Notes: generated by a model from the letters alone, not told the origin. A stretch of 64,000 nt of DNA from Halochromatium roseum (GCF_016653315.1 NZ_NHSH01000072.1:1-64000); one strand, 5' to 3'; positions 49,540 through 63,614 are shown, numbered from the stretch's first letter. Numbers and translations: made by a program.

Positions 49540-52202
49540 GAACCGAGGGCACGCCTGGATTCGACCTGCTGGAGCGCGAGGCCGAGCTGCTCAGCGCCGA
49601 TCCCGGCAGCGCCCTGAAGGGGTTTCGGCAGACCCTCAAGGAGGGTCGTGAGCGCCTGTTTGAGAGCTACGCACAGGGGGTCCCGGTCGGCCAGCTGCTC
49701 GCCGCGCGCTCCGCGCTGGTCGACATGGTGCTGCGCTGTGCTTGGCAGCGCATCATGCCAGCGCCCAGCGTGGGCGCCCTGATCGCCGTTGGTGGCTATG
49801 GCCGCGCTGAGCTGCATCCGGCATCCGATATCGACCTCTTGATCCTCGTCGACGAAGACTCGCTCGAGTCCTTGCAAGGGCCACTCACCGAGCTCGTGAC
49901 CTTCCTCTGGGATATCGGTGTCGAGCTCGGCCATTCGGTCCGGACCCTATCGGAGTGCGCTACCGCTGCGGCCGATGATCTGACGGTCATCAGCAATCTG
50001 ATCGAGGCCCGTTTCATCACCGGACGCTATGCGCTCTTCGATCAGCTACAGTCAGCCATCGCGCCAGACCAACTCTGGCCCACCGACCGCTTCTTCGAGG
50101 CCAAGATCGATGAGCAGCACAAGCGTTGGCGGCGCTATGGCGAGACCGCCTACAACCTCGAGCCGAACATCAAGGAGAACCCAGGCGGGCTGCGCGACAT
50201 CCAGATGATCTCTTGGGTGACCAAGCGTCACTTCGGATCAGACTCGTTGCATGAGCTGGTCGAGCATGGCTTCCTGACCGAGAGCGAGCATCTCGCCCTA
50301 ATCGAAGGCCGCGCCCTGCTGTGGCGGATTCGCTTTGCGCTGCATCGGCTCACCGGCCGTCACGAAGACCGGCTGCTGTTCGACTATCAGCGCACCCTCG
50401 CCGACCAATTCGGCTACCGTGACCACAACGACAATCTCGCCGTGGAGCAGTTCATGCAGCAGTACTATCGTACGGTGATGGAGCTGAACCGACTCAATGA
50501 GATGCTGCTGCAACTGTTCCGCGAGGCGATCTTGCTGCAGGATCGCATCGGCCCGCCGGAGCCCATCAATCGCCGTTTCCAAAGCCGCGGCGGTTACCTG
50601 GAAGTCACCCACGAGCGCGTCTTTCGACAGCGCCCGATCGCGCTGCTCGAGGTCTTCCATCTGCTGCAGCTGCGCCCGAACCTGCGCGGCGTGCGCGCCT
50701 CGACGATTCGCTTGATCCGCGAAAACCGGCATCGAATCGACGACGACTTCCGGGAAGACGTGCGCGCACGCAGCCTATTCATGGAGATCCTGCGCCATCC
50801 GAGCGGGGTCACCCAAACACTGCGGCGCATGAACCGCTACGGCGTGCTCGCTACCTACATCCCCGCGTTTGCCAATATCGTCGGACGCATGCAGTACGAC
50901 CTCTTCCACGTCTACACCGTCGACGAGCACACCTTACGGGTGCTGCGCAATCTGCGCCGCTTCTCAGTGCCCGAGCACGACAACGAGCTTCCGCTGTGTA
51001 GCGCCGTAGCGAGGCGAGTCCCAAAGCTCGAGATCCTGTATCTCGCTGGTCTCTTCCACGACATCGGCAAAGGCCGCGGCGGCGATCATTCGCTGCTCGG
51101 CGCCCATGACGCCTGGGACTTCTGCCAGCTGCATTATCTCAGCGAGTTCGATAGCCGGCTGGTCGCCTGGCTGGTCGAGCACCATCTATTAATGTCCGTC
51201 ACCGCGCAGCGCAAAGACATCTCAGACCCGGCCGTGATCCAAGCCTTCGCCGAGCAGGTTGGCGACATCAACCGACTCGACTACCTCTACCTACTCACCG
51301 TCGCCGACGTGCGCGGCACCAATCCGAAGCGCTGGAGCAGTTGGAAAGACGCCTTGCTGCGCGAGCTCTATCAAGCCGCTCGGCGCTGCCTTGACCGCGG
51401 ACTCGACAATCCACAAGCGCAGGACGTACTGATCGAGCAAAAGCAGATCGAGGCCATGCGCATCCTCGCGCGCCAAGGTGTCGAGGCCGAGGACTGTCGC
51501 AACCTCTGGTTCCGCTTCTCGGTCGACTTCTTTGCACCCAGCCAGCCGGAGGAGATCGCCTGGCAAACCAAGCGCATCCTCGACGCCAGTCCCGAGGAGC
51601 TGCCGATCGTCAGTCTGCGCCTATTGCCAAACCGCGGTTGTACCGAGATCTTCATCTACACGCAGGACCGCGAGAGCCTGTTCGTGCAGATCACCGCCCT
51701 GCTCGATCAGCGCAACCTCGACATCGTCAACGCCCGCATCATGACCACCGACGACGACATCGCGCTGAACGTCTTCCAAGTGCTCACACGCGACCATGAA
51801 CCCTTGGACGAGGGCGAGCCCAGCGACGATTTGGCAAATGAGCTGCGCCACGAACTCCAGCAACCGCCAAACGCCGAGCTACGCGTCAACCGCCGGCTAC
51901 CGCGTCAACTGCGCTATTTCCCAATCGAAACCCGCATCAGTTTTACCGAGGATGCGACCAATCAACGCACGCTGATGCATCTCACCACGCGTGACCGACC
52001 CGGCCTGCTCGCCGAGATCGGCGCCGTGTTCGAAGGCTGTGACATCCAGGTGCAAGGGGCTAAAATCGCCACGGTCGGCGCCGAGGTGGAAGACGTCTTC
52101 TTCATTGCCACCCGAGATGGAACCCCAGTGCGCTGCGGGCAGACCCTGAGCTGCCTGCGGCGGGAAGTCCATGACCGCCTTGACCAGGCGCCGGGTGGCT
52201 AA
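49536..52202 (+). CDS. glnD: PII uridylyltransferase / uridylyl-removing enzyme
   Basis: 888 residues from ATG at 49536, which overlaps the map stop; the frame's earlier start is inside map. Nucleotidyltransferase motif AVGGYGRAELHPASDIDLLI (~residues 85-104), HD domain GLFHDIGKGRGGDHSLLGAH (~505), two C-terminal ACT domains (EIFIYTQDRESLFVQITALL; HLTTRDRPGLLAEIGAVFEG). Senses glutamine and modifies PII. Confidence 0.96.
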   Translation: MRTEGTPGFDLLEREAELLSADPGSALKGFRQTLKEGRERLFESYAQGVPVGQLLAARSALVDMVLRCAWQRIMPAPSVGALIAVGGYGRAELHPASDIDLLILVDEDSLESLQGPLTELVTFLWDIGVELGHSVRTLSECATAAADDLTVISNLIEARFITGRYALFDQLQSAIAPDQLWPTDRFFEAKIDEQHKRWRRYGETAYNLEPNIKENPGGLRDIQMISWVTKRHFGSDSLHELVEHGFLTESEHLALIEGRALLWRIRFALHRLTGRHEDRLLFDYQRTLADQFGYRDHNDNLAVEQFMQQYYRTVMELNRLNEMLLQLFREAILLQDRIGPPEPINRRFQSRGGYLEVTHERVFRQRPIALLEVFHLLQLRPNLRGVRASTIRLIRENRHRIDDDFREDVRARSLFMEILRHPSGVTQTLRRMNRYGVLATYIPAFANIVGRMQYDLFHVYTVDEHTLRVLRNLRRFSVPEHDNELPLCSAVARRVPKLEILYLAGLFHDIGKGRGGDHSLLGAHDAWDFCQLHYLSEFDSRLVAWLVEHHLLMSVTAQRKDISDPAVIQAFAEQVGDINRLDYLYLLTVADVRGTNPKRWSSWKDALLRELYQAARRCLDRGLDNPQAQDVLIEQKQIEAMRILARQGVEAEDCRNLWFRFSVDFFAPSQPEEIAWQTKRILDASPEELPIVSLRLLPNRGCTEIFIYTQDRESLFVQITALLDQRNLDIVNARIMTTDDDIALNVFQVLTRDHEPLDEGEPSDDLANELRHELQQPPNAELRVNRRLPRQLRYFPIETRISFTEDATNQRTLMHLTTRDRPGLLAEIGAVFEGCDIQVQGAKIATVGAEVEDVFFIATRDGTPVRCGQTLSCLRREVHDRLDQAPGG

Positions 52203-52272
52203 CCTTCTCGCTATTGAAATCCGGCAGACGCATCACAGCTCATTGACGGCAATGCCTTTTTCCGGATCGATC

Positions 52273-52938
52273 ATGTCCATCACACGCCTGCTCACACTCC
52301 TGTTCATCACCCTGTTCTCGAGCGGCCAGAGTGGCGCCGCAGAACGCGAAGATCGCTCTGCAAACGCGGATCAGGGAGTGCAAACAGCGCAAAACGAGCC
52401 CTTGGAACAGGGCGATACCTCGCAACCAGGCATCACTCGCCCCCCCTATCAGCCAGTCCCTCAGGCAGCGCCGTATCAGACGAACGGATCAGCGCCTTAC
52501 ATCCGGCCTGCGCCCATGCCGGCCGCAGGCTTGGCTATCGAGCCGCGGCGAGCGGAGCCGAGCAGCCCACAGTCACAGGTGCCGCGTTGGCTCGAGGAGG
52601 TACGCGCTCAGCGGCGTGCCCTATATGAGCAACGCCGGGCAGCGCATCAAGCGCGCATCGACGCATTCGATCCGATTGGCAGCGCCAAGCGCGATGAGCG
52701 CCATGAGCTGCAGCGACGACACCAAGAAGAGCGGCGCGAGCTGATCGAGAGCGAGCGCCGCCTTTACCTCAATCGCGGCCCTTGGCTCAGCCCCTTGGCT
52801 CCTATGCCTCCGCCTTCAGCCGAACCCGACCCATTGGCCCGCGGCAGTCTCGAATCCCGCAGCCAGCAGCCGGCCCAGGGTAGCAGCCCCCAGACACCCT
52901 CAGACTGGAACAATCTCTGGTATTACAAGGGTTGGTGA
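52273..52938 (+). CDS. Hypothetical exported Arg/Glu-rich protein
   Basis: 221 residues from ATG at 52273. Signal peptide MSITRLLTLLFITLFSSGQS (cleavage after GAA is plausible). A proline-rich low-complexity region (~50-105) leads to a charged helical stretch (RAQRRALYEQRRAAHQARID; HELQRRHQEERRELIESERR). Ends DWNNLWYYKGW. Family not recognised; a periplasmic protein is likely. Confidence 0.65.
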   Translation: MSITRLLTLLFITLFSSGQSGAAEREDRSANADQGVQTAQNEPLEQGDTSQPGITRPPYQPVPQAAPYQTNGSAPYIRPAPMPAAGLAIEPRRAEPSSPQSQVPRWLEEVRAQRRALYEQRRAAHQARIDAFDPIGSAKRDERHELQRRHQEERRELIESERRLYLNRGPWLSPLAPMPPPSAEPDPLARGSLESRSQQPAQGSSPQTPSDWNNLWYYKGW

Positions 52939-52942
52939 CCGG

Positions 52943-53317
52943 TTACGACTGTTCGATCAGCTCAAGCGCATTGGCATCCGGATCACGCGTGAACAGTGCT
53001 CGGCGTCCGGAACGACTCAGGCGATAGGCGATGCCGGCGGCATCGAGCACGGCAGCAACCGCATCAAGATCAGCCACCGTCGCAGCCAGATGCCGATCGC
53101 GCCCACCATGGTCAGGGCGCGCCTCAACCGGATCCGGATTCGGCAGCTCCAGCAGGTGGATCTGCTGCCCACCAAGCTTCAACCAGGCACCGGGATAACC
53201 CAGGTCTGGTCGCCCAGGCTCCACCTCGAGCCCCAGCAAGTCGCGATAGAAGCCCAAGGCGCGCTCAGTGTCGGCGACGATGAGGCTGACATGGTGGATA
53301 GCATGAATCAAACGCAT
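52943..53317 (-). CDS. VOC (glyoxalase-fold) protein
   Basis: 124 residues from ATG at 53317. MRLIHAIHHVSLIVADTERA, FYRDLLGLEVEPGRPDLGYP, GGQQIHLLELPNPDP, and RRALFTRDPDANALELIEQS are the two beta-alpha-beta units with His/Glu metal ligands. Substrate unknown. Convergent with the exported protein, five bases apart. Confidence 0.85.
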   Translation of the reverse strand: MRLIHAIHHVSLIVADTERALGFYRDLLGLEVEPGRPDLGYPGAWLKLGGQQIHLLELPNPDPVEARPDHGGRDRHLAATVADLDAVAAVLDAAGIAYRLSRSGRRALFTRDPDANALELIEQS

Positions 53318-53544
53318 CGAAATCTGCTCCAGTAGGTTGTACCGATTAGCCGAGCACCAGCGTTGAATCAATCGCTTGACCTGCCGGGATGACGACGCGC
53401 CATGAAGCTGAGCGCCAGCACTCGAGTGGAGCAGATCAGCCCCCTGGCCTATACTGGCGGATTGTTCATCGAAACCTTGCTTGATCGAAGCCTTCTTGCA
53501 ACGGCCCCGCAGCTTAACATCCGCAGGTCGACCGCTCGCCCGTC

Positions 53545-54741
53545 ATGAATCCAAACCTCAGCCGCCTACAACCCTATCCATTCGAGAAGCTGGCGGCGCT
53601 GATGCAGGATATCGAGCCGCCGGCCGACATCCCGGCGATCGCGCTCTCGATTGGCGAGCCGAAGCATTCAACGCCATCGTTCATCGCCAACGCGCTGCTC
53701 GCGCATGTGCACCAGCTCTCCGTCTACCCAAGCACACGCGGGCTGATCGAGCTACGCCAGGCGATCGCCGACTGGCTCGGTCGCCGCTACGGGCTTGGCC
53801 CCAGCGGTATCGACCCGCAGACCCAGGTGCTACCGGTCAACGGCACGCGCGAGGCGCTCTTCGCGTTTGCCCAAGCGGTGATCGACCCGCGCGAGGATGC
53901 GCTGGTGCTGATGCCGAACCCCTTCTACCAGATCTACGAAGGTGCCGCACTGCTCGCGGGTGCCACGCCCCATCTGCTCCCCTGCACCGAGGAGACGCAG
54001 TGGCTGCCCGACCTCGAGTCTGTCCCGGAAACGGTTTGGGAGCGATGCCGACTCACCTACATCTGCTCGCCCGGCAATCCGACCGGCGCGGTGATGGATC
54101 AGGCCCAGCTGATGCGGCTGATCGAGCTGGCACAGCGGCACGACTTCATCATCGCCTCCGATGAATGCTACGCCGAACTCTATCTTGACGAGGCGAGTCC
54201 ACCGCCCGGGTTGCTGCAGGCCGCCGCAGCGCTTGGTCTCGACGACTATCGCCGTTGCCTCTGTTTCCATAGCCTGTCGAAACGTTCGAATGCGCCTGGA
54301 CTCCGCTCTGGCTTCGTCGCTGGCGATGCGCAGCTGATCGAGCCGTTCTTCCGGTACCGCACCTACCATGGCTGCGCGATGCCGTTGCAGCATCAGCAGG
54401 CGAGCCTGCTGGCCTGGCAAGATGAGGCGCATGTAATCGAGAATCGGCACCTGTATCGCGAGAAGTTTGCCGCCGTGACCGCAATTCTGGACGGCGTGCT
54501 CGCGTTCAGCACACCACCGGCCGGCTTCTATCTCTGGCCGCATACGCCGATCTCGGATACCGAGTTCGCGCGCCGTCTACTCGCCGAGCAACATCTGCGC
54601 GTGCTGCCCGGGAGCTTCCTGTCGCGCGCCGACGAGCACGGCGACCCCGGCCTGAACCATATCCGCATGGCGCTGGTGCCACCGCTCGATGACTGCATCG
54701 AAGCCGCGGAGCGCATCCGCGCCGTCTGCGAGCGGTTATGA
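53545..54741 (+). CDS. dapC: N-succinyl-diaminopimelate aminotransferase
   Basis: 398 residues, PLP fold type I. ALSIGEPKHSTP at the start is typical of DapC; VNGTREALFAFAQAVID, YICSPGNPTGAVMD, ASDECYAELYLDE and the PLP lysine in HSLSKRSNAPGLRSGFVAG. Third step of the succinylase branch of lysine/DAP synthesis; dapD and dapE follow. Confidence 0.93.
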   Translation: MNPNLSRLQPYPFEKLAALMQDIEPPADIPAIALSIGEPKHSTPSFIANALLAHVHQLSVYPSTRGLIELRQAIADWLGRRYGLGPSGIDPQTQVLPVNGTREALFAFAQAVIDPREDALVLMPNPFYQIYEGAALLAGATPHLLPCTEETQWLPDLESVPETVWERCRLTYICSPGNPTGAVMDQAQLMRLIELAQRHDFIIASDECYAELYLDEASPPPGLLQAAAALGLDDYRRCLCFHSLSKRSNAPGLRSGFVAGDAQLIEPFFRYRTYHGCAMPLQHQQASLLAWQDEAHVIENRHLYREKFAAVTAILDGVLAFSTPPAGFYLWPHTPISDTEFARRLLAEQHLRVLPGSFLSRADEHGDPGLNHIRMALVPPLDDCIEAAERIRAVCERL

Positions 54742-54998
54742 ACAACCACAGATAAACACAGATCAATATGGATAGAAACGGCGAGGATCTATGTCCATCT
54801 GGGGTTCGCAATCTTTGCGGATAAAGCGACAAGGTTTGCCAGAAATGGCCTTAGAAAGTATCCATCAACTTCTTCCCGATTTTATGGCCAGTGTTGAGCG
54901 ATCATCGGTAAGTAGAAAGTGGACAGCCACTTAGCAACGCCTGTCCAACCCCCTTCTCTCCACCGCTCTCTTTTCATTAGTCTCCACAGGAGCCCCCC

Positions 54999-55832
<834 letters not shown>

Positions 55833-55883
55833 GCGCAACCTCCCGCCAGCCCGCCCACCCGGTTTTCGACAAGGTCCCGATCC

Positions 55884-57454
<1,571 letters not shown>

Positions 57455-57516
57455 ACACTCAGCCCCTCATTCACCACTCGCTACCCACCCACTCACTACA
57501 GGAATCCCGCGTTCGT

Positions 57517-59382
57517 CTACCGCGATTTCCGCTGATGCGCATGAGTCGCGAACAGGGTCTTGAAACGCTTGGCGTTCTCGGCACTGTCGAAAGCGGCAAA
57601 GACCTCATTGAAGGTCGCACGCGCGCTGGCCTGATCACTCAGGAGCTGACCAATCAGTGCGCCCATTGCAAGTAAGGTTGCGGGCGGAAGCCCATTCTTG
57701 CTGGCATTGGAGCTCGTGCTAGTGACGCTGGACTTGGCACCGGCACCCGTATTGGCATCGGGATTGGCGCGAGTACCGGCACTGGCATTGACGCTCGACT
57801 CGGCATGCTCGCGCAGATGCTGTGCCTGCACGGCGGTATCCTGAAATCGCCCCAGATTATCCAGCAGTAGCTTGGTCTGTTTGATTTGCTCACGCACCTG
57901 CCCCTTTGGGTACAGGCTCTGGAAAAATTCCATCAGATAGCGCAGCTTCTTGCAGCTCTTGCGCAGCTCATGGAGAGACTCAGGGGGCGAATCCTGGGTG
58001 ATCGCCCTACCCTCCGCGCGCACTCGCTTGAGCATCTTGCGAATGCGCTGATCCGCGACCTGCTTGATCGGCACCGCGGCCTGTTTTGGCAATAGCGCTT
58101 GTCTCGGCAACCCAGCATCACTTGGCAACGGGCTATGACGCGGGTGTGCGTGTCGCTTTTGATCGCGGAAGTCAATCGCTTCAGCGGTCGGCGCTTCAGA
58201 GACCAGCACCTCTGACTCGAGAAAGCAGTGCCAATCTCGTAGCAGGCTGTTGAACGCTGTCGATCCAAGCTCAGCTGCAAGCTGACGCTGAGCCTCCGCA
58301 TGCTGCCAGACGAGCTGCTCATGCAGCGGCTTCAAGTCGCCGCGCAAAGCGGGCGGCAATCGTCGCTCCATATCCGGAAAATCGAGTAGATAGACATCCA
58401 GATCGCGCACTGGACCGGTCACCTGCTGCAGCCAGGCGAAGCGCTGCTTGAAATCAGCGACCAGGGCTTCTGGAAACACACCCTTGATCTGGCTCAGGGC
58501 CGAGCGTGTGCGGCGGGTCGCAACCCGCAGATCATGCAAGAACTCGCTATCGAGATTCTGGCGCGCGCCCTCGAGATTGGCCTCAAGCGTCTCGAGCAGT
58601 CCGCGCAGGATCTGTTTTGTCGCCAGATCGGCACGCTGACCAGGATGGAGCTTCTGATCAAGCTTGGTCGAATAAGCGCCGGGTCGATGACCCGCGGCCA
58701 GCAGCGCCTCCTGTGCCAGCGATTCTTGTGCTAACGGTTCCTCGAGTGCGGATAATCCAAGCCGCTTTTCCAGCACCAGCCGCGCCTGTTCGAAGGCCTC
58801 CGCGTAGCCCCTGATGGGCAGCAGCCTCAGCCGACACCTCAGGTCTCCGTGACGGCCAGCATTCGGCTCTCGGAAGCGGTTCTGCTCGACCACCAGCCGC
58901 ACGACGGTCTTCTCATCCTCATTCAACAAGCGCACAGGCGTCTGTTGCGAGATCACCTCCACCATTGGCAGCAGCCGACGCATCTCAAGCAGAGGCGCAA
59001 GCCGATCCCGCACCGGTCCAGCCGGCATCTCATCAAGCAGCCCAGGCTCGGATTCGAGCGGCTGTATGATCGGCGCAGCATCGGGCTCACGGAGATCGCG
59101 CCAGCACAGTATCGAACGCGCCGGCTGCGCGCCCGCAAACAGACTCATTGTTAGATACGGCGTCGTTGGATCCGGCGACGCCGAGGTCTCACCACAACAG
59201 CCTTCGAGGCTGACATCTGCAACGAACAGCCGCCAGTCGAAGCTGTCGTAAAAGCGACGACTCAGCGTGACGTCCGGTTCTCGCGCAGCAGGGATCAGCT
59301 CATCAATCGCATCGATCAGCGCATGCCGCTCGAGCCCAGATGGGACCAAGAACTCGGCCGCCCCTGAGGTGATTTGGCGCAT
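57517..59382 (-). CDS. CHAD-domain protein with CYTH-like N-terminus
   Basis: 621 residues. Residues 1-~210 resemble a CYTH/triphosphatase-like beta domain (SRRFYDSFDWRLFVADVSLE; EKTVVRLVVEQNRFREPN). Residues ~235-500 are CHAD, a histidine-rich helical polyphosphate-binding domain: LDSEFLHDLRVATRRTRSAL and SLHELRKSCKKLRYLMEFF. Near ~535-575 a low-complexity insertion (SVNASAGTRANPDANTGAGA) is present. CHAD proteins bind polyphosphate granules; a link to phosphate storage is inferred. Convergent with dapE. Confidence 0.85.
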   Translation of the reverse strand: MRQITSGAAEFLVPSGLERHALIDAIDELIPAAREPDVTLSRRFYDSFDWRLFVADVSLEGCCGETSASPDPTTPYLTMSLFAGAQPARSILCWRDLREPDAAPIIQPLESEPGLLDEMPAGPVRDRLAPLLEMRRLLPMVEVISQQTPVRLLNEDEKTVVRLVVEQNRFREPNAGRHGDLRCRLRLLPIRGYAEAFEQARLVLEKRLGLSALEEPLAQESLAQEALLAAGHRPGAYSTKLDQKLHPGQRADLATKQILRGLLETLEANLEGARQNLDSEFLHDLRVATRRTRSALSQIKGVFPEALVADFKQRFAWLQQVTGPVRDLDVYLLDFPDMERRLPPALRGDLKPLHEQLVWQHAEAQRQLAAELGSTAFNSLLRDWHCFLESEVLVSEAPTAEAIDFRDQKRHAHPRHSPLPSDAGLPRQALLPKQAAVPIKQVADQRIRKMLKRVRAEGRAITQDSPPESLHELRKSCKKLRYLMEFFQSLYPKGQVREQIKQTKLLLDNLGRFQDTAVQAQHLREHAESSVNASAGTRANPDANTGAGAKSSVTSTSSNASKNGLPPATLLAMGALIGQLLSDQASARATFNEVFAAFDSAENAKRFKTLFATHAHQRKSR

Positions 59383-59680
59383 CTTATGAAAGCTCTCGAC
59401 AGTGGCTTAGATGGAGGCGATGTCAGTTACAGCTGATTCCACCTGGCAGATCGACAAACACCGAGGCCTCTTGCACACCGCCAGCAGCGCTGGTCGACAA
59501 TAGCAATCCTCCAATATTGTGATCGTTACTCACAGAGCAAGCGACCCGATAAGCCGTTCCGGAGCCTCCGGCCTCTTGCTGCCGCCGTTATCGCAACCAT
59601 GTCACAATCGTTATCTTGATCGACCATGGTGATCGCTCAGGTGAACGCTGAACCATGACTAATCCAGACGAGGTGACTGC

Positions 59681-60649
59681 ATGAGCAAGCTCGATCAACT
59701 CAAGACCATGACCACCGTCGTCGCCGACACCGGCGACTTCGAGGCCATCGCCGAGTACAAGCCGCAAGATTCGACGACCAATCCGTCACTGCTCTATAAG
59801 GCCGCGCAGATGCCAGCCTACCGCCACCTGGTCGAAGACGCGGTGAGTTTTGGCAAGGACAAGGGCAATAACGCCGACGAGCACGCACGTTGGACCATGG
59901 ACAAGCTCGCGGTCAACTTCGGCGCCGAGATCCTCAAGATCGTGCCCGGCCGAGTCTCCACTGAGATCGACGCGCGGCTGTCCTTCGATACCAAGGCCAC
60001 GATCGCCCGCGCCGAGGGCCTGATCGACCTCTACGACCAAGTCGGCATCGATGCTCGCAAGCGGGTGCTGTTCAAGATCGCCTCCACTTGGGAGGGTATT
60101 CGCGCCGCCGAGTATCTCCAGAAGCAGGGTGTGCACTGCAACCTCACGCTCCTGTTCAGCTTCACCCAAGCCGTTGCCTGTGCCGAGGCCGGCGTGACCC
60201 TGATCTCGCCCTTTGTCGGACGCATTCTCGATTGGTACAAGCATGCCGAGAACGTCACAGGCTATCCCGCCGACGAAGACCCCGGCGTCAAATCGGTGAC
60301 CGAGATCTTCAACTATTACAAACGCCATGGTTACGAGACCATCGTCATGGGCGCCAGCTTCCGCAATCTCGACGAGATCCTCGAGCTGGCCGGTTGCGAC
60401 TATCTGACCATCGCGCCTAAGTTCCTCGCCGAGCTTGCCGAGGCCGACGGCCCAGTGCCGCGTAAGCTCGACGCCGAAGCGGCACGTTCGATGGAGATTC
60501 CGAGTGTCAGCTACGATGAGCCGGGCTTCCGTTGGGCCCTGAACGAGGACGCGATGGCCACCGAGAAGCTATCCGAAGGTATCCGACTGTTCGCCGCCGA
60601 CACCCACAAGCTCGAGGAATTTACCCGCGAGATCTGCAAGAACTGCTGA
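59681..60649 (+). CDS. tal: Transaldolase
   Basis: 322 residues with GAGGTGA upstream. [20 protein letters not shown], catalytic Lys in [20 protein letters not shown], and [16 protein letters not shown]. Pentose phosphate pathway, sedoheptulose-7-P plus glyceraldehyde-3-P interconversion. The 298-bp upstream gap has no gene and presumably holds its promoter. Confidence 0.97.
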   Translation: MSKLDQLKTMTTVVADTGDFEAIAEYKPQDSTTNPSLLYKAAQMPAYRHLVEDAVSFGKDKGNNADEHARWTMDKLAVNFGAEILKIVPGRVSTEIDARLSFDTKATIARAEGLIDLYDQVGIDARKRVLFKIASTWEGIRAAEYLQKQGVHCNLTLLFSFTQAVACAEAGVTLISPFVGRILDWYKHAENVTGYPADEDPGVKSVTEIFNYYKRHGYETIVMGASFRNLDEILELAGCDYLTIAPKFLAELAEADGPVPRKLDAEAARSMEIPSVSYDEPGFRWALNEDAMATEKLSEGIRLFAADTHKLEEFTREICKNC

Positions 60650-60876
60650 GACGCCTATCCGACTGTACTTACCCGTGGCATTCGCGGCGGAATCCTCACA
60701 GGGCAAGGGATTGCGCGAGCGCAACAGCGATGATGCGCGGGTCTTCGATCCACGGCAAACGGCTCCAGGCCCTCAGCATTCAAACAGCGCCCGCTCATCG
60801 GCGCTGACGCCAATCAGAGCACGCAACACGCAGAGCTTGCCGAGCGTGATAAAGACACACAATCGAGACAGCGAGG

Positions 60877-62088
60877 CTACATCGGGGCCGGGGCCAGCCC
60901 GCGCGCCAGATCGGCCTGAATATCAACCCAATCCTCGAGCCCAATGGCGATCCGGATCAGACCCTCACTAATCCCCGCTGCAGCTCGCGCCTCGGGGCTC
61001 AGCCGGCCGTGGGTGGTCGTCGCCGGATGGGTGATGGTGGTCTTGGTGTCACCAAGGTTTGCCGTGATCGAGAGCATCTGAGTGGCGTCGATGACCGACC
61101 AAGCAGCCTCGCGCGCTCGGCTCGAATGGGCCGATGCCACCTCGAAGGCGATGATGCCGCCACCGGTCTGCTGCTGCGCCTCTGGACCGGCGCTGGGGCC
61201 GTTGGCGATGAGATGATGCTGCGGGTGATCGGGCAGGCCGGGATAGTAGACGCGCGCCACGGCCGGATGTTCGTCGAGCCACTGAGCCAGCAGTTGCGCA
61301 CTCGCGGCATGGGCGCGCATGCGCAATGGCAGTGTCTCCAGTCCCTTCAGAAACAACCAGGCGTTGAACGGGCTGAGCGAGGGACCGGCCGTGCGCACGA
61401 CACCGAACACCTCTTCGCCCACCCGCTTGGCATCGCCGACCACCGCACCGCCAACGCAGCGGCCCTGTCCATCGAGATACTTGGTCGCCGAATGGATCAC
61501 CAGATCGGCACCATGCTCGAGCGGGCGCTGCAGCGCGGGTGTACAGAAGCAGTTATCGATTGCGAGCAGGCAACCCTGCGCGTGGGCAATCTCACTCAAG
61601 GGTCGGATTGCGACCATCTCCGTCAGCGGATTCGATGGCGTCTCGGCGAACAGCAGTTTGGTCTCAGGGCGGATCGCGGCGGCCCAGGCGTCGAGGTCGC
61701 TGAGCGGGACGTAGTCGGTGGCGATGCCGAAGCGCGCAAGGTATTTGTCGAACAGCATGGTGGTGCTGCCGAACAGACTGCGTGCGGCGAGGATGCGATC
61801 TCCAGCCTGCAGCAAGCCCATGCAGGTGGCCAGGATCGCCGCCATCCCGGACGCGGTTGCAACGCAAGACTCGCCGCCCTCGAGCGCTGCGAGCCGTTGC
61901 TCAAAGGCACGTACGGTTGGGTTGGTGAAGCGCGAGTAGATATTCCCCGGCTGCTCGCCAGAAAAGCGCGCGGCGGCCTCAGCGGCACTCTCGAAGACGA
62001 AGCTCGAGGTCGCGAAGATCGGCTCGCAGTGCTCACCCTCAGCGGTACGCTGATGCCCAATGCGGATCGCGCGGGTGGCGAGATTCAT
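60877..62088 (-). CDS. metZ: O-succinylhomoserine sulfhydrylase
   Basis: 403 residues. [20 protein letters not shown] and [20 protein letters not shown] at the start are typical of MetZ; PLP lysine in [20 protein letters not shown]. Makes homocysteine from O-succinylhomoserine and sulfide. Overlaps purF by ATGA, the standard purF-metZ order. Confidence 0.95.
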   Translation of the reverse strand: MNLATRAIRIGHQRTAEGEHCEPIFATSSFVFESAAEAAARFSGEQPGNIYSRFTNPTVRAFEQRLAALEGGESCVATASGMAAILATCMGLLQAGDRILAARSLFGSTTMLFDKYLARFGIATDYVPLSDLDAWAAAIRPETKLLFAETPSNPLTEMVAIRPLSEIAHAQGCLLAIDNCFCTPALQRPLEHGADLVIHSATKYLDGQGRCVGGAVVGDAKRVGEEVFGVVRTAGPSLSPFNAWLFLKGLETLPLRMRAHAASAQLLAQWLDEHPAVARVYYPGLPDHPQHHLIANGPSAGPEAQQQTGGGIIAFEVASAHSSRAREAAWSVIDATQMLSITANLGDTKTTITHPATTTHGRLSPEARAAAGISEGLIRIAIGLEDWVDIQADLARGLAPAPM

Positions 62089-63602
62089 GCGGTGTTGTAG
62101 AGCTCGATCACGGTCTCGTCCTGGCGCGACTGGCGCTCTTCCTTGGCGCCGTCGTTGCGAGCGCGCTCCAGCTCTTCGAGGTAGCCCGGGGTCACATCGC
62201 CCGTTACATAGACCCCATCGAACACCGAGGTATCGAAGCGGTCGACCAAACTCTTGCCACGCTTTTGTACTGCGTCGATGAGATCATCGAGGTCTTGGAA
62301 AAAGAGCCGGTCGGCGCCGAGCGCTTGCTCGATCTCGGCCTCGCTCCGATCATGCGCAATCAGCTCGCTGGCCGAGGGCATATCGATCCCGTAGACGTTC
62401 GGATACCGGACCGGCGGCGCGGCAGACGCGAAGTACACCTTACGCGCACCCGCGTCCCGCGCCATCTGGATGATCTGCTGCGAGGTGGTGCCGCGGACGA
62501 TCGAGTCATCGACCAGCAGCACGTTCTTCTTGCGAAACTCGAGATCGATCGCGTTCAGCTTCTGCCGCACCGATTTCTTCCGCACCTGCTGGCCCGGCAT
62601 GATGAAGGTGCGACCAATGTAGCGATTCTTGATGAAGCCCTCGGCATAGGGCACGCCGAGATGATTGGCCAACTGCAGCGCGGCGGTGCGGCTGGTATCC
62701 GGCACCGGAATCACGACGTCGATATCGTGACTGGGCCAGTCCCGTTTGATCTTGCTCGCCAGCTTCTTGCCCATGCGCGAGCGTGCCTTGTGCACCGAGA
62801 TGTTGTCGATGATCGAGTCTGGCCGCGCGAAGTAGACGAACTCAAAGATACAAGGCGAGAGCACCGGCTGCGGCGCGCATTGCTTGGTGTGCAGATGACC
62901 CTCGACATCGATGAAGACGCACTCACCCGGGGCCACATCGCCGATCAGCTCAAAACCAATGGTATCCAGGGCCACGCTCTCAGAGGCGATGATGTACTCC
63001 TCGCCGGCGTCGGTCTCGCGCTTACCGTAGACGACCGGTCGGATGCCGTGCGGATCTCGGAAGCCGAACACGCCAAAACCGGGGATCATCGCCACCGCTG
63101 CATAGCCACCCCGACAGCGCCGGTGCACGCCCTCAACCGCACGGAAGATGTCTTGCTCGTCGATGCGCAGCTTGTTCTGCAACTGCAGCTCATGCGCGAA
63201 GACGTTGAGCAGGATCTCGGAATCGGACTCGGTATTGATATGCCGGAGATCGTCGACAAAGACGTCACGCTTGAGCTCTTCGGCGTTGGTCAGGTTGCCG
63301 TTGTGCGCCAGCACGATGCCGTAGGGCGAGTTGACGTAGAACGGCTGTGCCTCAGACGAACAAGAGCCGCCAGCGGTCGGATAGCGCACATGGCCAATAC
63401 CCATGTTGCCGCGAAGTCGCAGCATATGCCGGGTGCGGAACACATCGCGCGCCAGCCCCGTGTCTTTGCGCATGTGCAACTTCTTGCTGTCGCTGGTGAC
63501 GATACCGGCGGCATCCTGACCACGATGCTGTAGCACCAGTAAGGCATCGTAGAGGATCTGATTGACAGGCGACTTGCCTACGATGCCAGCTATTCCGCAC
63601 AT
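62085..63602 (-). CDS. purF: Amidophosphoribosyltransferase
   Basis: 505 residues. N-terminal nucleophile Cys2 in [20 protein letters not shown]; glutamine-site [18 protein letters not shown] loop [20 protein letters not shown]. First committed step of purine synthesis; E. coli-like without an Fe-S propeptide. Confidence 0.97.
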   Translation of the reverse strand: MCGIAGIVGKSPVNQILYDALLVLQHRGQDAAGIVTSDSKKLHMRKDTGLARDVFRTRHMLRLRGNMGIGHVRYPTAGGSCSSEAQPFYVNSPYGIVLAHNGNLTNAEELKRDVFVDDLRHINTESDSEILLNVFAHELQLQNKLRIDEQDIFRAVEGVHRRCRGGYAAVAMIPGFGVFGFRDPHGIRPVVYGKRETDAGEEYIIASESVALDTIGFELIGDVAPGECVFIDVEGHLHTKQCAPQPVLSPCIFEFVYFARPDSIIDNISVHKARSRMGKKLASKIKRDWPSHDIDVVIPVPDTSRTAALQLANHLGVPYAEGFIKNRYIGRTFIMPGQQVRKKSVRQKLNAIDLEFRKKNVLLVDDSIVRGTTSQQIIQMARDAGARKVYFASAAPPVRYPNVYGIDMPSASELIAHDRSEAEIEQALGADRLFFQDLDDLIDAVQKRGKSLVDRFDTSVFDGVYVTGDVTPGYLEELERARNDGAKEERQSRQDETVIELYNTA

Positions 63603-63614
63603 GGCCTTACTTCC

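Noticed and set aside
62265-63533. 422-codon plus-strand frame opposite purF
   Set aside because: Antisense shadow in GC-rich DNA; purF is complete and conserved.
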